DNA of 8,468 nucleotides from contig JBBRDK010000130.1 of the NCBI GenBank assembly GCA_038203955.1, positions 1-8,468 of the forward strand, written 5' to 3'. The DNA is from JALYUA01 sp038203955. Lineage in GTDB: Bacteria > Acidobacteriota > Thermoanaerobaculia > UBA5066 > Gp7-AA6. Of this stretch, positions 5,529 through 8,468 are shown one piece after another (position 1 is the first letter of the stretch; each line of letters begins with the position of its first letter). The translations under genes and the position numbers were made by a program. The notes below the pieces were generated by a model. That model was not told where the DNA came from and made no database searches. It was given only the letters and a program-made list of their open reading frames with translations.

Positions 5529-7552
5529 GTCCGCTCCTCGCGCTCCTCTTCGCCGCCTCTGCCGCCGGTGCCGCCGTCCCGTCGGCCCCGCCCCGCGTCT
5601 CCGAAGAAGTGATAGTCGTTGCCGAGCGGGGCGCCGCCGGGCGGGCGGAGATCCCGGCCGCCGTCAGCGTCCTCACCCGCGAGGACATCGAAAAGCTTCC
5701 GGCCGAAACGCTCGCCGATCTCATGGGGTTCCTTCCCGGCTTTCACGCCTCCTTCGCGCACTCGTCGGCGGGAACCGCGCCGATGGTGAGCGCGCGCGGC
5801 TTCTTCGGCGGCGGAGAGGCCGAGTACGTTCAACTGCGCGTCGACGGCGTGCTCGTGGCGGACCCCGAATCGGGCCTCTCGGACTGGCGGCGGATCCGGG
5901 CGTCCGACATCGAGCGCATCGAGGCGCTGAGAGGCCCCGGATCGTCGCTCTACGGCGACACGGCCCTCGGCGGCGTCATCGAAGTCTTTACGCGCCCGGC
6001 GCCGGCCGCCGGAGCGGAAGGAAGGCTGTCCGCGTCCGCCGGAAGCTTCGCGACGGCTGTCGCGGAGGGCTCCGTGGCCGCCGGGAGCGGGCGCTGGTCG
6101 GGCCGACTTGCCGGACACACGGCCTCGACGGCCGGGGAACGCGCGCATTCCGCGGGAGAGGAGGAGGGAGTGGACGCCGCGACCTCCTGGAGCGTTCCCG
6201 GGGGCGCGTGGACTCTCGCCCTGGCGGCGGCGCAACGGCGGCGCGAAGACCCCGGCGCTCTCACCCGCGAGGAAGCGGCGAGCGATCCGTCCCGATCCGC
6301 GCCTCTCTTCCGCTTCGACCGGGACGAAACCCGCCGCGGCAGGATCGCCCTCTCCTTCGCCCGGGAAACGGGGGCGGTCCCTTTCCGGATCGCCGTGTCC
6401 GCGCAGGCACGGACCGGATTCCGCGTCCGCAGCGATCTCCTCGCCCCGGGGATCGGCGACCGGACCCGGCGGGATCTCGGCTCGTCGGGTTGGGCGGCGG
6501 ATGCCGAAGCGGACCGGCGCCTCCCGCTGCTGGGACGCGAAAGCCGTCAGCGCGCCGGAATCGAGGTCTCGCGCGACGCGCTCGACGGTGAATACCGCCC
6601 GGTCACCTCGAACGGCGAGCCGGGCCCGCTCCAGGCATCGGCGTCCGGATCCCGCGAGAAGCTCGCGCTCTTTTTCCTGCAGGACTGGCGCGCGACCGAG
6701 CGCATCCGCGTCACGGCGGGCGTACGATGGGACCGGATTTCCGATCGGTCCGCCTCCGCCGGAGGCCCCGAGACCGCCACGCGCGAAGCGTGGTCGCCGC
6801 GAGCCGGCGTGAATGTCCGGCTGGGGCCGCTGTCGCGATCCCCCGTCTCTCTTTTCGCGCAGGTCTCGAGCGCCTTCAAGGCGCCGACGCTCGACCAGCT
6901 GTTCGATCCTCGTCGCTTTCCCGATTTCCGGGGCGGCACCTTCACCGTGTCGAACCCGCGGCTCCGCCCCCAGCGGGCCAGGACGGTCGAGGTGGGAGCC
7001 ACGGGCCGGTCCGGACCGCTCTTCCTCGACCTCACCGCCTATCGGACCGCCGTCGACGACGAAATCGACTTCGATCCCGCGACCTTCCGGTACGCCAACA
7101 TCGGCGGGACGCTCCACCGGGGAATCGAGGCGTCCGCGCGCCGGAAGGCGGGGCCGCTGACTCCGTTCGCGTCCTGGGAGCTGACCCGGGTAGAAGCGCA
7201 GGAAGGCTCGAATCCGGGCCGGCAGTTGAAGAACGTCCCGAAGCAGATCCTCCGCGCCGGCGTCGCCGCCGACGTTCCCGGGGGCTTCCGCGTGCTCGCC
7301 GCCGGCAACCGCATGGCGGGCCGCTTCGCCGACGACGCGAACCGCTTTCCGCTACGGAACGCAATCGTGGTCGACTTCCGGGTCGAGCGCGACTTCGGCC
7401 CGCTGACGGCGCGGCTGGACCTCTGGAACGTCGCCGACTCGAGGACCGACGAAATCGGCTTCGTCCTCTCGGATTTCCGCGGCGGGTCCGTCCCCTATGC
7501 CTACCCCGGAGCCCGCCGGGCCGCCCGCCTCGGACTCGACTGGAAGCGGTAA
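5525..7552 (+). CDS. TonB-dependent outer-membrane receptor
   Basis: A 675-aa active transporter of the outer membrane, energised by TonB-ExbBD. A signal peptide (1 to about 20) is followed by a TonB-box-like EEVIVVAE (27-34), a plug domain (about 40-158, with VSVLTREDIEKLPAETLADLM and IEALRGPGSSLYGDTALGG), then a beta-barrel with FAQVSSAFKAPTLDQLF and LRPQRARTVEVGA. The chain ends in LDWKR rather than a terminal Phe/Trp, a small departure from the usual barrel signal. The start is TTG at 5525, overlapping the dehydrogenase stop (TTGA). No strong Shine-Dalgarno or earlier ATG/GTG fits, so translation is presumably coupled. Length and domain layout resemble BtuB/YncD-type receptors. Co-translation with a PQQ enzyme suggests import of its substrate or of PQQ; sequence alone cannot show which. 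Confidence 0.93.
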   Translation: MSPLLALLFAASAAGAAVPSAPPRVSEEVIVVAERGAAGRAEIPAAVSVLTREDIEKLPAETLADLMGFLPGFHASFAHSSAGTAPMVSARGFFGGGEAEYVQLRVDGVLVADPESGLSDWRRIRASDIERIEALRGPGSSLYGDTALGGVIEVFTRPAPAAGAEGRLSASAGSFATAVAEGSVAAGSGRWSGRLAGHTASTAGERAHSAGEEEGVDAATSWSVPGGAWTLALAAAQRRREDPGALTREEAASDPSRSAPLFRFDRDETRRGRIALSFARETGAVPFRIAVSAQARTGFRVRSDLLAPGIGDRTRRDLGSSGWAADAEADRRLPLLGRESRQRAGIEVSRDALDGEYRPVTSNGEPGPLQASASGSREKLALFFLQDWRATERIRVTAGVRWDRISDRSASAGGPETATREAWSPRAGVNVRLGPLSRSPVSLFAQVSSAFKAPTLDQLFDPRRFPDFRGGTFTVSNPRLRPQRARTVEVGATGRSGPLFLDLTAYRTAVDDEIDFDPATFRYANIGGTLHRGIEASARRKAGPLTPFASWELTRVEAQEGSNPGRQLKNVPKQILRAGVAADVPGGFRVLAAGNRMAGRFADDANRFPLRNAIVVDFRVERDFGPLTARLDLWNVADSRTDEIGFVLSDFRGGSVPYAYPGARRAARLGLDWKR

Positions 7553-7564
7553 GGCCCGATGCCT

Positions 7565-7594
7565 CTCACCCCAACCTCTCCCCGAGCCCGGGGA
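7565..7594. repeat. CTCACCCC-type palindromic repeat, diverged copy A
   Basis: CTCACCCCAACCTCTCCCC followed by GAGCCC and GGGGA. The arms TCCCC (7579-7583) and GGGGA (7590-7594) can pair over a 6-nt loop. It resembles copy B about 82 bp downstream but has a weaker stem. It begins 12 bases after the receptor stop and could act as a termination or mRNA-end structure, though no U-run follows. Confidence 0.5.
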
Positions 7595-7646
7595 CGCCGT
7601 AAGCAAGGCTCGTTTCTCGGCCTCCCCTTCCGAATGAGTGCCGCCC

Positions 7647-7684
7647 CTCACCCCAGCCCTCTCCCCCGGCGCGCGGGGAGAGGG
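7647..7684. repeat. CTCACCCC-type palindromic (REP-like) repeat, copy B
   Basis: CTCACCCCAGCCCTCTCCCC leads into a perfect 10-bp inverted repeat: CCCTCTCCCC at 7657-7666 and GGGGAGAGGG at 7675-7684 around an 8-nt loop. This resembles a dispersed intergenic palindrome seen in many GC-rich bacterial genomes, where it is often mistranslated as PLSPRAGGEG-type peptides. There is no transposase nearby. Confidence 0.65.
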
Positions 7685-7796
7685 GGCAGAGCTGCGCTTC
7701 CGTCGAGATCGTGGCTAAGCTCGCAGCGTGAGAAGTCTCCCGACCGAAGGGAGGGAGGAGGCTCACGCGGCGGGAGCGTAGCGAGCGGAGAGACGA

Positions 7797-7831
7797 GGCG
7801 AGCGGTCGAGCCTTCAGGCGAGCCGCTCGCC
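7797..7831. repeat. 9-bp inverted repeat with 17-nt loop
   Basis: GGCGAGCGG (7797-7805) pairs perfectly with CCGCTCGCC (7823-7831). The loop contains a small nested hairpin, GCC-TTCA-GGC (7810-7819). It stands only 4 bases before the next inverted repeat, so the RNA could fold into two adjacent stem-loops. Confidence 0.5.
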
Positions 7832-7835
7832 GGTG

Positions 7836-7854
7836 CGGTCGCCGGCGGCGACCG
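7836..7854. repeat. Perfect 8-bp inverted repeat with 3-nt centre
   Basis: CGGTCGCC (7836-7843) and GGCGACCG (7847-7854) flank GGC. A G-U and a U-A pair could lengthen an RNA stem to 10 bp. It could be an RNA hairpin or a dyad operator about 70 bp upstream of the metallothionein start; which one is undetermined. Confidence 0.5.
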
Positions 7855-7900
7855 TAGGTCCCGCGGCAAGCGCAGCGACGGATTGTCGGCATTCTTGTTG

Positions 7901-7920
7901 CTCCCGTTGCGGGAGGGAGG
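7901..7920 (+). promoter_or_regulatory. Hairpin abutting the metallothionein ribosome-binding site
   Basis: CTCCCG (7901-7906), TTG, CGGGAG (7910-7915) form a perfect 6-bp stem. The following GGAGG (7916-7920) lies 5 nt before the ATG at 7926 and is the probable Shine-Dalgarno. The stem occupies the first half of the GGGAGGGAGG purine run, so folding could modulate ribosome access. In GC-rich DNA a stem this short may be chance. Confidence 0.35.
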
Positions 7921-7925
7921 CGTCC

Positions 7926-8078
7926 ATGAAATGTGAACATCAGGGCTGTCGGTGCGAGGAGACTCGTGTGGAGCGCGGAAACAAGAAATTCTGCAGCGAG
8001 CGGTGCGCGGAGATGGAGATGTCGGGAAAACCCGAGCCGATGTGCGTCTGCGGGCACCCGGACTGCGCCGCCGCCTGA
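7926..8078 (+). CDS. Prokaryotic metallothionein-like protein
   Basis: A 50-aa Cys-rich protein predicted to bind zinc, cadmium or copper in the cytoplasm. It has eight Cys (3, 8, 10, 23, 27, 40, 42, 47) and ligand-type His5 and His44. The order matches SmtA/BmtA-type metallothioneins: an N-terminal Cys/His cluster, a zinc-finger-like KKFCSERCAEM, and a closing CVCGHPDC comparable to the family's CGHTGC. SmtA is about 56 aa with nine Cys, so this is a slightly short member. The ATG at 7926 follows GGAGG with 5-nt spacing; longer in-frame extensions add only Arg-rich sequence translated from the repeat region. It appears monocistronic, downstream of the inverted-repeat cluster. No SmtB/ArsR-type regulator gene is in the window. 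Confidence 0.85.
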   Translation: MKCEHQGCRCEETRVERGNKKFCSERCAEMEMSGKPEPMCVCGHPDCAAA

Positions 8079-8082
8079 GCCC

Positions 8083-8096
8083 GGGCGGCGACGCCC
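8083..8096. terminator. Small GNRA-loop hairpin between convergent genes
   Basis: GGGCG (8083-8087), GCGA loop, CGCCC (8092-8096) fill the 18-bp gap between the metallothionein stop and the stop of the minus-strand membrane protein. A stable hairpin here could end transcription from both sides, but there is no U-run on either strand. Confidence 0.25.
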
Positions 8097-8468
8097 TCAT
8101 TTCCGGCGGCGGCGATCGCGCGCGCGCCGGAAGATCGTGTAGCCAAACCAGAGTCCGAAGACGAAGACGAGGGCGCAAGCGGACGCGACGAGTCCGAGCG
8201 CGGGCGATCGGAGCGCGCTGACGCAGACGACGTAGAGATCGAGCGAGAGTCCGATGCCGAGAAAGGCGAGCGCCGCCAGCAGAAACCGGCTGGCCACGGT
8301 TTCCACCCGCTCGGTATCGCGGCCCTCCTCGACGATCCGGTGCCACGCGGCGGGCGCCATGAGAAACACCGTCGAAATCCCGACCGCGGCCAGACCCGCG
8401 AGGTGGACCCGCTTCGCCGACTCCGGAAGCTTCTCGAACGCCTCCTTCAGCACCGCGACGAACTGAAA
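8097..8468 (-). CDS. DUF6328 family membrane protein (5' end outside window)
   Basis: The visible 123 codons end in TGA at 8099-8097 and remain open to the right edge. The first visible residues (FQFVAVLKEAFEKLPESAKR) correspond to the FQF..F...F..LP region of DUF6328. A GTG at 8453 is therefore probably internal, and the real start lies beyond the window, perhaps 30-40 residues upstream. Three hydrophobic helices follow, the first ending in the family-typical MAPAAWHRIVEEGRDTE, and the chain closes with a very basic FRRARDRRRRK. The family is an uncharacterised inner-membrane protein. It converges on the metallothionein gene with only 18 bp between them. Confidence 0.75.
   Translation of the reverse strand, partial: FQFVAVLKEAFEKLPESAKRVHLAGLAAVGISTVFLMAPAAWHRIVEEGRDTERVETVASRFLLAALAFLGIGLSLDLYVVCVSALRSPALGLVASACALVFVFGLWFGYTIFRRARDRRRRK

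Larger units (their letters stand above)
7553..7925. other. 373-bp noncoding region rich in inverted repeats
   Basis: No gene is supported here. Open frames exist on both strands, but they translate to Arg/Gly/Pro-rich peptides, including the SPRAGGEGWGEG type of spurious product typical of palindromic intergenic repeats. The stretch carries two CTCACCCC-type repeat copies, purine-rich AGCGTAGCGAGCGG strings (GCGAGCGG occurs at 7781 and 7798), and several hairpins listed separately. It separates the receptor operon from the metallothionein gene and must hold the terminator of one and the promoter of the other. I could not identify a convincing -35/-10 pair. Confidence 0.7.

Noticed and set aside
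5447..7117. 556-codon open frame on the minus strand opposite the TonB receptor
   Set aside because: Arg/Gly/Glu-rich translation with no recognisable domain; it is antisense to a gene with clear signal peptide, plug and barrel. GC-rich DNA leaves such frames open.
7559..7936. 125-codon plus-strand frame after the receptor
   Set aside because: It consists of translated palindromic repeat sequence, has no Shine-Dalgarno, and runs through the metallothionein start.
8251..8453. GTG at 8453 as the true start of the DUF6328 protein
   Set aside because: Codons upstream of it to the window edge still match the family (FQF motif), so the start is outside the window.

Overview
The window is GC-rich, tightly packed bacterial DNA with Gram-negative features: a TonB-dependent outer-membrane receptor, signal peptides and a periplasmic c-type cytochrome domain. 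The gene content would suit an Acidobacteriota-like or related environmental lineage, but no phylogenetic marker is present, so this is a guess. There are no rRNA, tRNA, CRISPR or transposase features.

Left block (1-2291, minus strand): a tightly coupled operon read right to left. It encodes a 104-aa protein with an extremely acidic tail, a 276-aa membrane-anchored SRPBCC protein, a possible 34-aa ORF, and a zinc-dependent alcohol dehydrogenase that runs off the left edge. The junction before the dehydrogenase carries an 89-bp direct repeat with a 101-bp period. It duplicates the 3' end of the SRPBCC gene and creates the 34-codon ORF, which has ATGA stop/start overlaps at both ends. A sigma-54-like promoter (GG-N10-GC) lies at a suitable distance upstream of the acidic gene.

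Middle block (2561-7552, plus strand): this begins with a wrecked PQQ-dependent sugar (sorbosone-type) dehydrogenase. Its lipoprotein signal and first beta-propeller portion survive. The centre is missing, and a cytochrome c domain follows in another reading frame. A 73-aa single-pass membrane protein overlaps the end of the cytochrome frame. After a 64-bp gap come a DUF2231 membrane protein (GTG start), an intact 506-aa PQQ-dependent sugar dehydrogenase homologue (GTG) and a 675-aa TonB-dependent receptor (TTG). Each of the last two starts overlaps the preceding stop by 4 nt. The likely theme is periplasmic sugar or aldehyde oxidation, with a membrane partner and a receptor for the substrate or cofactor. 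Import of PQQ itself is an attractive but unproven possibility.

Right block (7553-8468): a 373-bp noncoding stretch holds two diverged copies of a CTCACCCC...CTCTCCCC palindromic repeat and several other strong inverted repeats. It is followed by a 50-aa metallothionein-like protein on the plus strand. Convergent to that is a DUF6328-type membrane protein that enters from the right edge.
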